A stretch of 64,000 nt of DNA from Eumeta japonica (lineage: Eukaryota > Arthropoda > Insecta > Lepidoptera > Psychidae), in the NCBI GenBank assembly GCA_005406025.1, contig BGZK01000877.1, forward strand, positions 62,001 to 126,000, given 5' to 3'. The notes under the pieces were generated by a model. It did no database searches. It had not been told where the DNA came from and saw nothing but the letters and a program-made list of their open reading frames with translations. How positions within the stretch are numbered: position 1 is the stretch's first letter; each line of letters opens with the position of its first letter. Position numbers and translations under genes: made by a program. Positions 33,951 to 46,665 of the stretch are shown here, one piece after another.

Positions 33951-35491
33951 TTGTATCCAAGCGTACCAACTCTGCCTAATGGTCCCGGCACAACTACAGA
34001 CTGTTGGATATATCCAGTTTAATACCCAGACAAATCTATGGTTTGGCTGAACAAAATAATGCTTTTAGAACACAGAAGTAAAAATATCCATTACTGCTCG
34101 CTGTAAAGGACATGTTAGGCATGCCAGTTAATAATCATAGTACTAAAATCTAACTGATTGGTATAAGGGTAAAATCTGGTGACACAATAACAGTTCCACT
34201 ACCGATACTAGCCGATAATATCCGTAATGAAATATTCTACCCTAAGATAGGAGCTTTTCTGATAATCTCTTAGGTGACGTTTTCAACAAGATTGACTTTC
34301 AGTTGGTTAAAAAAAAAAACAAAACAAATATGTTCTCATTTCATATGCTCGTCTTTTCGAAACTGGCTGAATCTATTAAGGCATTAACCATCAGAAAAGT
34401 TTCAAGTTGTCGATCTTTCCAAATAAACCGATGACAACATCCGTAAGCTGTCGACGGGAGAATTATTTATGAGCGCCAGCTATTGTTTACGAAGCTGCAG
34501 TGCTGAATCATAATGTGTGAAGTGGCATTTTTTTCCACGATCAGTGCTCGACATAAATGGTAGGTAAAGTAGAGGTTGAATAGCTTTTTTTTAACCAACT
34601 CTTAGTAGTTTTATACTCGCAATGGCTATTAATTTTTTGAGCCAATGAAAAATAAGATTTTACAGATAAAGTGTATAGTTTATCTGTAAAATTTGTATTG
34701 TTTTGTAGTTCTATAAATAATGGAATTAAGGTTAATTCTACTAAAATCTGGAAACAAAGCGACTACCCATACTGAGCTATATTAACATTGCTGGATCATT
34801 TTTATAGACAGAATAATTAATAAAACTCATAGAAGTAATTAATAAAAAAGATAAGATAGTACCATTTTTTTGTGTCTCTTTGGGTTTATATGACGATAAC
34901 ATCATTAACTGGTAGAATTCAAAAACATCGGGTTATTTACATTTATAGAAAAATCTGTATTTAGGAAGGGTAATACTTCAGTTAGCAGATATAATTATAA
35001 TCAGACGAAGTAATGTCGAGGCTATATGCCTTACTTCATGTTAAAACTTACATTGTACCTAAAACACTTACTCTTCGTCGTAGATGTCCAAGTAACATGC
35101 TATTTTTATTATTATATATGTATATACGTATACAGAATGAAGTCGATGATGCATCTTTTCGCAAATATTCATAAAATCCTTCTTTTTTAGAACAACTTTG
35201 CCAAAGCAACTATAACAAAAATATATCATTGAAAAAAAATTATAAACAATTTAGACACAACCCTATTAAATGATCGGCCAGACTGCAAGTACGAGTGTAG
35301 TCGTCGGGTTGCGGCGCCACATGATGGAACTCGAATTCTGCCTTGCGCTCGGGCTTCGTGATCTATTTTTTTTTAAATACGTACAATAGACACTAAATGT
35401 TGCCAGTGATGTATAGGTCGCCGACGATATTATGAAATTACTCTCTTATTTTCCACATGTGTTCCACTTGTCTCTAAACAAACAAAGCGAA
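33951..35491. other. Non-coding DNA
   Basis: No exon or named repeat was recognised. Short GC-richer patch near 35290-35350. Confidence 0.4.
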
Positions 35492-35665
35492 CTAAAGCAA
35501 ATTATTGTGTATACGATACATAGCACAAAATATTACTAGTGTATTTGCAGATTGTTGACTGTCAGGGTAAGTTTCACTATAAAGTGTTAGAGCTGCAGCC
35601 ATTTCACTTCTGCAAACTCCCCGACAATAAATCATATTTGCATATTCGATAACAGTGAAAGGCAT
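35492..35665 (-). pseudogene. Remnant of an N-terminal helix-turn-helix ORF (DUF4817-like)
   Basis: A 57-codon frame from ATG at 35665: MPFTVIEYANMIYCRGVCR, then EMAAALTLYSETYPDSQQ and a region ending in YRIHNNL before a stop. The pattern M-x-[FY]-T-x-x-E-Y-A-x-M followed by L-Y-x-E-x-[FY]-P resembles the helix-turn-helix that begins many insect transposase-related proteins. No downstream transposase was recognised. Confidence 0.45.
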
Positions 35666-36889
35666 TGTTTTTAAACGCTTCAATATTTATCACACACAAC
35701 TTTTGTTTCAAAAATGTCAATATCGTAAACGTAATACTTATACTATAATTATAATCTAACACGAGTACTATACTATCATTATAAAAAACGTCCCTATCGC
35801 AAGAAATACAAAAACAGAGCATAAGTAAAATACCTATAGCTTGTGTGCTACGCGGCCAACTGTGCACCGCATTTCGCGCTTGGCAACGTAAAGCTGGGGG
35901 ACGCGGCATTGTGAACAATCGTCAGCTGTTACTAAAGTTGTGAGTTCGTGAAGTTTTAGTACATGTTCTAAGCTATTTTTCTCAGAAATGGCTACTTAAA
36001 CAATTGTGGTTTCTTAGGTAAAATTGTTCTAAAAAAGAAGGAGATTATGAATATTTGCGGAAAGATGCATGATTCCATATAATATATCTTTATGTATATG
36101 CCTGTTTTATAGTAGTACTCTCTTCCGATTCACTAATGGGGACATTTAGACGACTTGGCCCTATTACGGTCAAAAGTGCACTAAATTATTCAACTGGTAA
36201 CAACTGATTAGAAGAAAAAACTCTCACCCAACGCTATTAAATATTCAATCTTTCGCATTGTCCCAATCTTTATTTTACAATTTTTAGAATTTGTCAGTTT
36301 ATTAAAATCAATATATTCATGACGTTTAAGTTGTGTTGGCATATAAAATGCATTACTAGCATCCTAAAGTTCGTTAACTCGGTCAAGTACCTGGTCGACC
36401 TTCATCAAACTGCACGCTTTTGCTGAAGTAAAGCTCTCAATTTACAGCTTTTCATCTGGGTTTATTTCGAATTCGTTTCAAATTCCACCATATACATGAT
36501 GTAATTATGTAGCTTTTTTTTGTAATTTTCAGCGTTTTTCAGACAGGTATCAGGTTTCATCGAATAAAAATAAAATATATTAGCTTGACATTTTATGAAT
36601 CCGATACTACTAAATCTATCAGGGAAATAGCTCGCAACTGAATCGAAGCAAATGCTTTTTAAATCTATATAACCCGTCGTTGAGCGTGATTTGGCCCGTG
36701 TTAACTACGGAAATTAGTACTAATCAAATATCTAGGTGAGATGATATCTTTGAAAAAACAAAAAAAATCTCCATAGCTATATAGAGGCTGTTAATGTGCA
36801 ATCGTTGCTACAGCATAGTTCTAGTATTTTTGAATTCTTGACGAATAGTCGACCAAAACGTGTTTTTATTGAGGTCATGACTCTTAAAG
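35666..36889. other. Non-coding DNA
   Basis: A GC-richer block at 35840-35930 was examined. No splice-supported exon was found. Confidence 0.4.
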
Positions 36890-36985
36890 AAAAAAGACCT
36901 GATGTACAGTCTAACGCACGAAACTCTGCTGCTCTGAATTGCCAGAGAATGAAGTAATGCGCAGGTTCAATACTCCCCGACACTT
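36890..36985 (-). repeat. Family B fragment
   Basis: The minus strand contains 'ggcaattcagagcagcagag' and 'ttgaacctgcgcattac', matching the plus strand at 44105-44190. Confidence 0.6.
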
Positions 36986-38355
36986 CCCTCTTCTCCCCCG
37001 CATTCTTATTTTACGCAACTGCGACGCTTTCGTTATTAACTTCACAGCGGCAGAGTTTCATACGTTATATTGTACTGCACATTTTGTCGATTTGTAATGA
37101 CGCGTTTAATATCACGCACTGCATTCACTGCGTTTAGTGAAGTTTGTTTATTGGATATTATGGTACAAAGGATCGACTTCGTTATTTATCATCACAAATT
37201 CAGGTAGGAACATTAACATTTTGGTAAAAATAACGAAATCATAGTTTTCAGATCGATTTTTGAGAATAGAAATTACCTTAAATGTCGATATTTTGACGTT
37301 CTTTTTTCAGAGAGATATCGGTACTAATGTTTTAGAAGTTGTTATATTGTATGTAGACCTTGAATATTTTTTGAATGAATGGACCGATTGAAATCGGATT
37401 TGTAGCATTCGAAAGAACTTGAGTGAACTTGGATTTTTCGAAATCTTAGTATCTTATAGATGATGGACATTTTGAGGAATTACAAAAATTAAAAAAAAAA
37501 GATTCAGTAATTTTGTTAAAATCTATAATTTTTTAAAAGAACTATTTTTTAAATAACATTTATTTTTATACTTAAAAGGCTGTGTTTATTCCATACATAA
37601 ATATTTAAAAAAATGTACACGTTTCCTAGATTTTTTATAATATCTGAGTATAGATAATTATTTATTCAATTGAAATCATCGAAAGCTATTTTCATTTACT
37701 TTATAATATTTTAGACATGATTTTCTCTAATTATCATAACTTTACAATACTATTTATGCCTTTTATTCTTTATATCTGGCAAGTGCTTGAAATTATTAGG
37801 AAATATATATTCATTTTAATATACATATTTATTACCTACGTTTTATCGTAAGGCGCTCTGAAAGATTACTGAATAAGATTGAAATTGCTTTTATGCGTTT
37901 ATCTATTTAAGGTTCAATGTTATCAAACACAGCTGCAACTCTTCGCTTCGAAGACGCCATCTTTTTACGCCGGCCGTAAATTGTGGTATTTTTTTTTTTA
38001 GTTTTCGAAAGTAAACAAACAACATGACGGCCGATATATCAATGCGCTCAGCACGCATGCGTACATGACGTGGGTAGATGCCGGCTCTACTATAAACCCG
38101 ATGAATGAACAGCATACGTGGTGATTGCAAAGCGACATCAAAAATAAATTATAATGTAGCGTAAAAAATTTGAAAGAAGACTGCTCATTGTAATAGAGCT
38201 GTATATGTAATAGAGAATCACGGCCGTGGTAAGTTGCGATTATGTCGGCAAGATTAGGGCAATGTCAACTGAATTAGTATACAATTACATTAGCGTACGG
38301 TTTACATACGTGAATAACTTTTTTGTATATACTCACCGTTCTTCGTATTCATTTC
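36986..38355. other. Non-coding DNA
   Basis: Nothing recognised. Confidence 0.4.
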
Positions 38356-38427
38356 GTTTACAACATTAATCAGTAATTTGTATTACGCTAAGTTTACAAC
38401 ATTAATCAGTAATTTATATTACGCTAA
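38356..38427 (+). repeat. 36-bp direct tandem duplication
   Basis: 'gtttacaacattaatcagta' plus 16 bases at 38356-38391 is repeated at 38392-38427 with one substitution. Confidence 0.9.
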
Positions 38428-38511
38428 GAAACAGTATCAAGTCAATTAAATATCCATTGATAATTTAAGTTAGGCAATAATTCACTGTTCTTTTTATTAC
38501 TTTATAAGTCA

Positions 38512-38580
38512 TACACACACGTACGCACGCACGCACGCATGCGCGCGCGCACCCACATACACACACACACGCACACATAT
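38512..38580 (+). repeat. CA/CGCA compound microsatellite
   Basis: Runs of 'acac', 'gcac' and 'gcgc'. Confidence 0.95.
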
Positions 38581-38941
38581 AATGTGCCATCAACTACTCC
38601 CGAAAGAAGAATTTTCTAATTCTATTTAATACAATTTCATTATAGTCCTAGATATCGATGCAATGGTGGCATCCAATTCACAATATGATTATTGTTTCAA
38701 ATTGATCATTAGACTTCACTTTCAATTAAAAGGATCGTTTTCATCGGTGGACTGATGCAAATATCCAAATACCTTAGCGCTCATAAATCAGAGAGTAAAT
38801 GACCGACAGACATTATCGATAAGATTTTCATAATAAAATTACAGTCGTTTTTCAAAAGGTTGTAGTTTGCCGAAGAAGACAAAAATAAGAAGAGTTTCTC
38901 GCGTAATTATTTGGTTCATACGAAAAATTAAAATATGTTAT

Positions 38942-39142
38942 TATTAAATTATTTAAAGTTTTTATTAAACAGAATCGAATTTGCTGTGGAATAATTTGGT
39001 AAATTATACTGGTTTTTTGTGATGTAAATAAAAAATATAACAAACGCACATTTTTTATTAACGTCACAAAAAACAGTATAATTTAACAAATTATTCCACA
39101 TCCAATTCGATTCTGTTTAACAAAAGCCTTTAATAATTTAAT
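38942..39142. repeat. 200-bp foldback (long imperfect palindrome)
   Basis: The left arm (38942-39027) is the near-complete inverse of the right arm (39053-39142). Shared words include 'ttaaacagaatcgaatt' and 'ggaataattt' with their complements. The loop is about 25 bases. No open frame. Probably a foldback-type non-autonomous element. Confidence 0.85.
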
Positions 39143-39224
39143 AGCACATTCTAAATGAAATTTCGTTTTACGCCAGTGACATAATTATAATATTAAATAT
39201 AAATAATTCACAATCATTACTCAC

Positions 39225-39660
39225 TCACAGTAGCCGATCTTTGGCGAACGCCGCCGAGGGTCGCTTCTAGTTATTGTCCGTACATAATATGATTTATTCG
39301 ATTACGCGATATAGACTGTTCGTACGCGAATTACGATTGTACGTGTGATCCTAAAGAGATACCATAACCACAGCTAGCGAGTTCCTATAGCCGGCCACGT
39401 TTAATTCGGTCGGCGGCGGGCCTCGTGGGCTGACGTAATGGTCTCATTCGTATTCTATTTTTTATAGCGGCTCGGATCGGCGTACCATCACAATTACGAT
39501 GCCGTACCTGCCTACTGTTATTGTTCTATAATGAATATAGCCACGGGGGATACGGTACGGCGAATAACCTATCGATCCGGGTTCAGCCTAGATATTGGGT
39601 ATCGGGAATTGAGCTATTATAGGTGACCACCCACAACCAACTGGACCCGGTTACTTACTT
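39225..39660. promoter_or_regulatory. CpG-rich block, unassigned
   Basis: GC-richer than the surroundings, with words such as 'gaacgccgccgagggtcg' and 'cggtcggcggcgggcc'. There is no exon with splice signals that I can support, so promoter, enhancer or repeat remain possible. Confidence 0.25.
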
Positions 39661-39921
39661 ATTTAGAATTAATAAAATGGTGGTATTACAGGTTAGACGG
39701 TCGTTAGTAAGATATACAGTAAAGTCTAAAAAATTAATCTCTGCTCTTTTTGTTCAGAATTGAAATTTTTAACAAAAGTTTCATAATTAAAACATTGTCT
39801 TCTCATGTCTGTAAGCAGCGTCAGAAGAGGCGCCGAAAGCAATCACCACAGGAACCTACATATAATCTTATAATAAATGTTTTCATGCTAATATTGAAAA
39901 CTACGTAGCCCAAAGTTGTTT

Positions 39922-40682
39922 TTAGGGTTCCGAGCCAAAATGGCAAAAACGGAACCTTTGTAGTTTCGTCATGTTCGTCCGTCCGTATGTCACAGGAATT
40001 CTAATCCAAAACTAAAAGACATATATTGATGAAACCTATAGTGTAGGTGTCCTGTATACGCCGTTACTCACTTTGGCAGTTTATTAACACAAATAAATAT
40101 TTCTAGAGGGAACTCCGTACATGTAACAGAAGCTGAAAAAATTTTTATCAGCAAACATCAACGCGGGGTAAATATTCAGACAGTTACTTCAAAATTACTT
40201 TAAGGTTTTTAAGAAATTTTTCTAATTACGTGAATAATTTTGGAAATGATCGCTCTCAAATTAGCAGAAATTGAAACCCTCCTCTTTTGTTTTCTAAACC
40301 GTATGACAAATAAATTAAAAAAAAAATAACTACGATAACACTTAATAAATACTTTGAATGAAAATTATTTAGAACATGAAATCGTATATACAGTTTTAGA
40401 GTTATTGCCGAAAAATTGCGTTTCTCAACAAAAAGACGTAAATGCTATGAACATACGCTCTTTTGTTAGTGCACCTTAGTTTACACTAGTTTAATAGTAA
40501 TGGTTAACATGCCTAGTTGTTTCTCTAGTTATAGGCGACTAAAGTGTTTATATCTATTGTGTGCGGGAAATATGGAAAAAAGTGTAACAACGTAGTTTTT
40601 TCATTTGTAGTGCATTTCTTTGTAGGAACGGCTTCGGGACCCTACAGTGAGCATGGTCCGACTTGCTCTTGGTTGATTTTTT
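39922..40682 (-). repeat. 'gggttccg' family repeat, full-length-like copy
   Basis: Its 3' end lies at 39930 ('gggttccgagcc', then 'aaaacggaacctttgtag' and 'cgtccgtccgtatg'). Its 5' end lies at about 40635-40680 (the inverse of 'aagtcggaccatgctcactg'). Orientation is minus. No open frame. Confidence 0.75.
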
Positions 40683-40760
40683 CATTATAAATCATATCAT
40701 GGAGCCTTTTTCTGTAGGATATTATATAGAGATTCGAATATATCCTAATACATGAATGTT

Positions 40761-41988
40761 CCCTAGGACATCCGTTAATAACGTGTGCTGTTTTTCTTTC
40801 AATTTGAATCCCTCCGTACATTCTTGATAAAATTTAGTGAGACTCCCCACCTTCACGTGAGAATCACTCTATAGTTGTTAAAGGACTAAGTTTCATCTTA
40901 TAAAAAAGGAAAAATATTACAATGAATTTATTTAGGTTTAGTAAAATTTTGTCTACACACAGTACGAAACATTACTCTGTTTTGTAAAAGAAAAACGAAA
41001 ACTGTTCCATGTCAAAAAAAAAAATGTATAATTTTTTATTATTTATATAATAATGTATATTCTTTAAAAATTGACATGAGATATTCAATTACAGTCGATT
41101 CTCTTTGACTCAACCCTCGATAAGTCAAACATTTCAAAACTCGAAAAAAATATTATTTACTTCCCTTCAAGGATCAAAACTTATATTAGTTGAAATTTCA
41201 ACCCTATATTACTCGAAATAATCAATAAGTCCCTACAGCCATTTAGGCACTTAATTTCCCTCTATAACTCGAAAAAAACAAATATGTATCTCGAACATAG
41301 CAATGTTTTATTTGATATCAAGTTTTATATTTTGTTATTGATATTGATATCATTTGAACTTTAGCGAAGCAAGCCATTTGCAGTCGATTGAAAAATTTGG
41401 TTGTACCGCCTACGGAGACTAATTATTTAGATGACATAGAAGACTCGAATAGACGTAATAGAACTTGAATAGACACAATAGAAGACAACATTCGTTCCAT
41501 GAGTTTCCATTAAAGAGACAAGAACAGTGTTGAATACTTTAGGGAGTTTTGTAGAGCGAACCAGCGACCTTAGACAATGTTATAGAAAAAGAACAAACGA
41601 CTTACCTAAACCAAAAAAAAAACTGATTTTCTTACTATGTACCTACATACATTATTTTTTTATTTTAAGGATGTTTTGAAATAATGTTGATTTATAAAAA
41701 AACATGTATGTATAAATATGTTTGTTTCCTGTGTAACTTGATTTTTTATTTATTTCACCTGTCTAAATTAAAATTAGAACTAATCTAATCTCTACGAGTC
41801 GAATCAAAATGCGCTAAGTCGAAATCCTCTATAACTCAAAAACTATATATGTAACTCGAATTTTTTGGCGTCTCCCTTGACGTTCGACTTAAAAAGGTTC
41901 GATTGTACACCCCCCCTCATTTTAAATGAGATTTGATGACATTTTATGGGACCCTCCATTCTGAGGTCACGTAATTAATGGATATACC
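40761..41988. mobile_element. Family E element (copy E2) interrupted by a pogo/Tigger-like insertion
   Basis: The left end 'gacatccgttaataacgtg' near 40767 and the right end 'gtcacgtaattaatggat' near 41965 are the inverted ends of family E. The interior is split by the element at 41092-41905. Confidence 0.55.
41092..41905. mobile_element. Pogo/Tigger-like DNA transposon remnant
   Basis: The ends are inverted ('cagtcgattctctttgac' at 41092; the complement of 'aaaaaggttcgattg' at 41891-41905). They are flanked by TA on both sides, as expected for this superfamily. Subterminal words 'ctcgaaa' and 'ataactcgaa' are typical of these ends. The middle keeps a short frame that may be the end of a transposase. 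No DDE motif was recognised. Confidence 0.6.
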
Positions 41989-42370
41989 CTTACTACAATT
42001 ACAATTTTCTTTGTAACAGTAGGCATATTAAAATATTGCGTGGCTCATAATTCAAAGCATAGCAGAGTACTATGCGATAGAAAAATATTTTTATCGCTGC
42101 ACTCTCGTTAGTACACACAAGTGGGAAAAGGGAAAATTCGAATACAATTGTACTGATAATTTGTTGTATATTAATTCTGTAAAAAAACATTGAGACAGTT
42201 CAAAAAACGTTCTTTATTAAGACCTACGTAAAAGACGTGCGACACTGGGAAATACGATAACTTGTAAAAAAATCCAACAATTCAGCCTATTTTATTTAGA
42301 TTAGAATAAATTAAAGCCAGTAGTTTCCTACTGCAAATTGCTGCCTAATCCGGTGTTGTCCAATTATAAT

Positions 42371-43290
42371 TAATAAAAAATTTGGAAAATCCAAAAGTGC
42401 ACGCCTCACCGCGGTCATTAACTTCTAAAATAAAAAAAATTCAATAGAATTTTTGATAATGAAATTTCAAAAAAAGATTTATCAAATTCAAATTTCGCGC
42501 CATGATATCTCGCGCGTGAGATATTTATAATGGCGCATGCGCTGATCTCAACTTTTCACAAATGGCTTAAGGCTAATCTTCATTTGTATATAAATATAGA
42601 TATACAAACACCACCTCAACGCTCCGCTTGTGAGGCGTGCAATACACAGTCGTTTTTTAGTTTTTTGTAAATTATAATTAAACGACAGTACTTAGAAACG
42701 CTAATATTAACTAGGAATCAGCACAGGGTATATACTTTATATAATAAAAAAAAAGTATTCCGGTAAGATACATTTTTCGACCAATTTCTCTGCCACATAC
42801 ATGGATCCATAAACACAGACTGATGGACGTCCAACAATGATTGATTTTAATGTTATTATTTACTATATTAAACAAAATAATTATTTATAAAATATACCAT
42901 ATGTGCTAGACAGATTATTTAACTTGATATTAGTGCACTCATATTACCCTGTAAGTGTTATATTAGTAAAAAAAAGTCATTTAATTTTCGAAAGACTGGG
43001 TTTTTGACATGTCGAGAGTAGAGCACCACCTTAACGCTCCGCTTGTGAGGCGTGCAATATGTATTGTTTATGAGGTGGGAATGTTGATACAACTAAACTC
43101 ATCAAATGGGTATTCTAATACCATTCAGCGTTTGCAGATGTCACTATAAGCTGTTTTCTAATTAAACCTTTGAGGCAATTCTTTGTTATCCGTTTCACTT
43201 TAAAAGTCAACAATAGTATTAGCTTCTTATGAAAATTATAATGTGCATTATGAGGCGTGCACTTTTGGATTATCCATTTTTTTTATTTTA
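42371..43290. mobile_element. Non-autonomous element with about 35-bp terminal inverted repeats
   Basis: The left end (42371-42408, ending 'aatccaaaagtgcacgcctca') is the inverse of the right end (43251-43290, beginning 'tgaggcgtgcacttttgga'), with a few mismatches. Inside, 'aacgctccgcttgtgaggcg' occurs twice, at about 42619 and 43034, in the same orientation. No open frame was recognised. Confidence 0.8.
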
Positions 43291-43560
43291 TAATAATCAC
43301 TAAAGAAAGATGAGAGGTGTATATGATTCCAAAATGACACCTGGCAGAAATAAAATTTTAACGTAGCTAGGAATGATAATGTATTACTCTACTACAAATT
43401 ATCCTTTGCTGCAGTGAGCGGTAATCGAAGTAGATAAGACTTTGTCAATAACGATTAGACAAAAAAGTGGGTCTCCAATTCCACACTGCCGAGGTCGTTC
43501 CCCGGTACTCAATGGATACTGATCATAGACTATAGAAATATCACGTTCAATACATGCATA

Positions 43561-43572
43561 CACACAAACACA

Positions 43573-43611
<39 letters not shown>

Positions 43612-43622
43612 GCACGCACGCA
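43561..43622 (+). repeat. (CA)n-(CGCA)n microsatellite
   Basis: A long CA run ends in 'cgca' units. Confidence 0.95.
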
Positions 43623-43928
43623 TAGCGACTGATACATACAAAAGTTGATTAAGCGGTCAACGTTCGTCGTAATGTGTTTAAGAATTTCAATATCACCGGG
43701 TTAAATTTTACGTTAAGGAAATACAAATGTAGCCGATGGTAATGAAAAGACAAACATAACAACGTATCAAGATTGACCTAGGTAGTCTGACCGAAAATAG
43801 TCCAGATAACCTAAAAAGATCGACTAAATCGGAGAAGAGGTCTAAAATCTATTGAGTTATGCGATTTTATAAGAATACAGACTTAGATCAGTAAAATAAA
43901 CATTCCCGAGATTCAGCTTAGGAATATG

Positions 43929-44040
43929 GTAGAGTCATGCTGCGATATATTGTAGAGCCATGCTGCGATATATTGTAGAGCCATGCTGCGATATATTGTA
44001 GAGCCATGCTGCAATATATTGTATAGCCGTGCTGTGGTCA
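43929..44040 (+). repeat. 23-bp tandem repeat, four full units plus a decayed fifth
   Basis: The unit 'gtagagccatgctgcgatat' plus 'att' repeats at 43929, 43952, 43975 and 43998, with a diverged partial unit from 44021. Units are near identical. It lacks spacers and is not a CRISPR. Confidence 0.92.
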
Positions 44041-44099
44041 ACGTGACTGTAGCATGAAAATAGTCCGGCTCTACCGGTTAGATAGCACATTCTCACAGA

Positions 44100-44430
44100 T
44101 TACAGACGTGAGTTGAACCTGTGCACTGCACCATTCGCAGTAGGCAATTCAGAGCGGTAGAGTATCATGCGTTGTACAGTAACAGCTACCACTGTTTTTG
44201 TCCAGCGAGTGAGACTTACGGTGGCCCATACCCTGTCCATAACCGTACTTACCACAATCAGCCCACTCTCTCCTTCATCAACCCACTTTTGCCTCCATCG
44301 GAATCCTATTGCTACCCAAGAGGCCGACAGAGCACTGGCGATTCCTCTGCATTTGCGAGTTTTCATGGATAGCGGTGACCACCTACTTTCTGATGGCTCG
44401 ATGTTCATATACCGTCCGAAAGAGTACTAA
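44100..44430 (+). repeat. Family B repeat
   Basis: Shares 'ggcaattcagagcgg.agag' and 'gttgaacctg.gca' with the minus strand at 36890-36985. The 3' part with 'gcggtgaccacctactttct' resembles tails of lepidopteran LINE/SINE families. Open frames on both strands over it have no recognised product. Confidence 0.5.
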
Positions 44431-45770
44431 AAGAAACATATGTAATATTGGGACAAAACGATAAAGACAGAATAGAGCCAAACGGAGACTAGGTGGACTT
44501 GGGACTGACTTTTGATAAAAGACTCGTTAAAATTATTCGATACGCAGAAAAACCAACAGAGGGATTTACGAGAAAGGCTTCATTTTAACGATTTTAATTG
44601 AGTTATTAAAAAATTTTGTAGAAAAATATATAGAACTATTTGAGTTTTTTAGCGCACTTTCTAGACAGTAATCAGCTACTGAAGCGATGTGGATAGTTTT
44701 CGACGAGTATGAGTGTCCCTTTACAAGTCTATTTCCTTAAAAAAATACCTGACAGGGGCGAATAAGACTCGCAACTTGAGAGTTTTGTATCAACTTAATT
44801 GTAATGTAGTTTCATTTTTTAACAGCCTTGAGGATTTTCGGCTCTATAGTGATACTAGCGAGATATTTGAAAATTCAGTGAGTTTAATGTTTATATTTTA
44901 AAATTTCTAAAAAATATTTAGATTGTCAAATTTTTGGAAATCTTAATATTTCATTGCGGAAAGTTAACATATATTCAGTAGCGTATCTAGTTTTAAACGA
45001 GTTCTGTATTAAATTTTGTTACGGGCTGACTATTAATTTCGGCTAAATTCAAAAATGGAGTGATGTTTTTTTACAGAATAAATAACGAAACAAGTATAGA
45101 GTAATTTAGTATAATATGGACTACCTTATCTTTTTATTAATAAAACATAAAGTTATATAATAATCAAATATTCATATTTATTCTTCACTAGTATTAAATA
45201 TTGGAACAAAGCACACATTTCTTTCAAATTTTCAAAGTAATGGAATTTTTAAATTTTATGCCTCGTTGTATAATATGGACTGGTTCAAATTGGACGGATG
45301 TTCGTGTGGTACATAAACCACAAACGACAATTAGCGATTAACGAGTAGAAGAAAATTCACATATGCAAGAGTTTGTCTTTCTCCTGCTCCTGCGCAATTT
45401 TCATGAGACCACAAAATGCATTGTATCCACGATTCGCGTCTTTGGTCTTCAGAGTGTAAGTGATCGCAATAAAGGCATCTTGCATCTTGTTGGTTTCGTC
45501 TATCTGGACTAATATTGCTGTTATCTTCGTAAATAGGTACCAGATCACCTTCGTCGGAACTAGAAATACAAGATTTTATTCGTCGTCGGATTTTCTCTTT
45601 CCGCCGTTGGTCTTTTCATTTGATTTAAATTTATTTTGTTTGTTTGTTTGTTTTTGCTTGTTCCCAGCTAAAGATAAATCAGACAAATTGTGTCACCTTA
45701 GAAGATGATTTCCTTTTTGAATGAATAATTTACGTTCTATATTCATGTTTATAGATTACAGCTTTTGTTA
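44431..45770. other. Non-coding DNA
   Basis: No exon or named repeat was recognised. A 63-codon frame at 45357-45548 (minus) has no recognisable family. Confidence 0.4.
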
Positions 45771-46665
45771 GCTGGAACCGACTCCAAATACAACTGGTTA
45801 GTCGTTTTTGAAGTAAGTTTAAACAAATATCAAATAAGTTCTTAAAGGCTATCTTTAATTTTTTTAAATATTTCATATCATATAGTTTTAGTTAACAAGT
45901 AATTATAACTTTATAATTAATTTAGCTAATTTGCACGTGAATTAAGCCAAGGTCAATAAAATTGAACAGGCATTTCCTTTACTTTCGTATGAACAAGAAG
46001 AATAGCAGATCCGATCCCGATTTTATTGTCCGCTGATTATCACTCCAGCGTCTTTTATATTCTTAGTTGGAGTGCGAATACCAAATTATTCTTACACAAA
46101 CTGTATACATTATTCTTCTTCTTTGTAATATAATAGTTCTACAATTCTTACAGACCACGTTTTCATTTATTTTCGCATTAAATTAATTCATCCAATAGTC
46201 TAAGATCCGGCATTCGAAAAATTAATATACCATATGCAATTAAAAAAAGAAGCAAAAAAATAATTGTTAATTAATTTTAGTAGCAGCAGCACTACGGTGC
46301 CAGATATTGTTCTCATAAATTTATAATATTGTTATCTGCCCGTAAAACATTATTTGATTCAATTTACAGATGAGGGTACATTTTTCTAATGCCGGATCTT
46401 AGACTGCTATTTCTACGGTAATCGCCAAAGAGTACCAATGACTTCCTGCTATAATTGTCAAATTGAAATTAAATAAATGAATAAAAATATTATAAATGAA
46501 TAACTCTATATATACTAGGTTTAACTGATAGCCATTGAAGAATAATACTGCGACAAATCGCAGTATCATCTCCTAACTATTAATCGTTAAAGAATGCTGT
46601 GGCCTTGCATCATCAACTCAACAGAATGGGATGATAACTACCAGAAGCAAAAACTTGAATGAATA
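45771..46665 (+). repeat. Family A, most complete copy (A1)
   Basis: It begins 'gctggaaccgactccaaata' and shares its whole order with 29950-29270 (minus) and 61770-62425 (plus). Landmarks are 'ggtcaataaaattgaac', 'tcttagttggagtgcgaat', 'gatagccattgaagaat', and the hairpin 'atactgcgacaaatcgcagtat' type block near 46546. About 0.9 kb and non-coding, so probably non-autonomous. Confidence 0.75.

Noticed and set aside
43929..44040. Regularly spaced repeat units that could suggest a CRISPR array
   Set aside because: Units of 23 bp are directly adjacent with no unique spacers, and the genome is eukaryotic. It is a simple tandem repeat.
44100..44430. Frames of 80-100 codons on both strands
   Set aside because: They overlap a repeat that also occurs at 36890, and no protein family is recognised.
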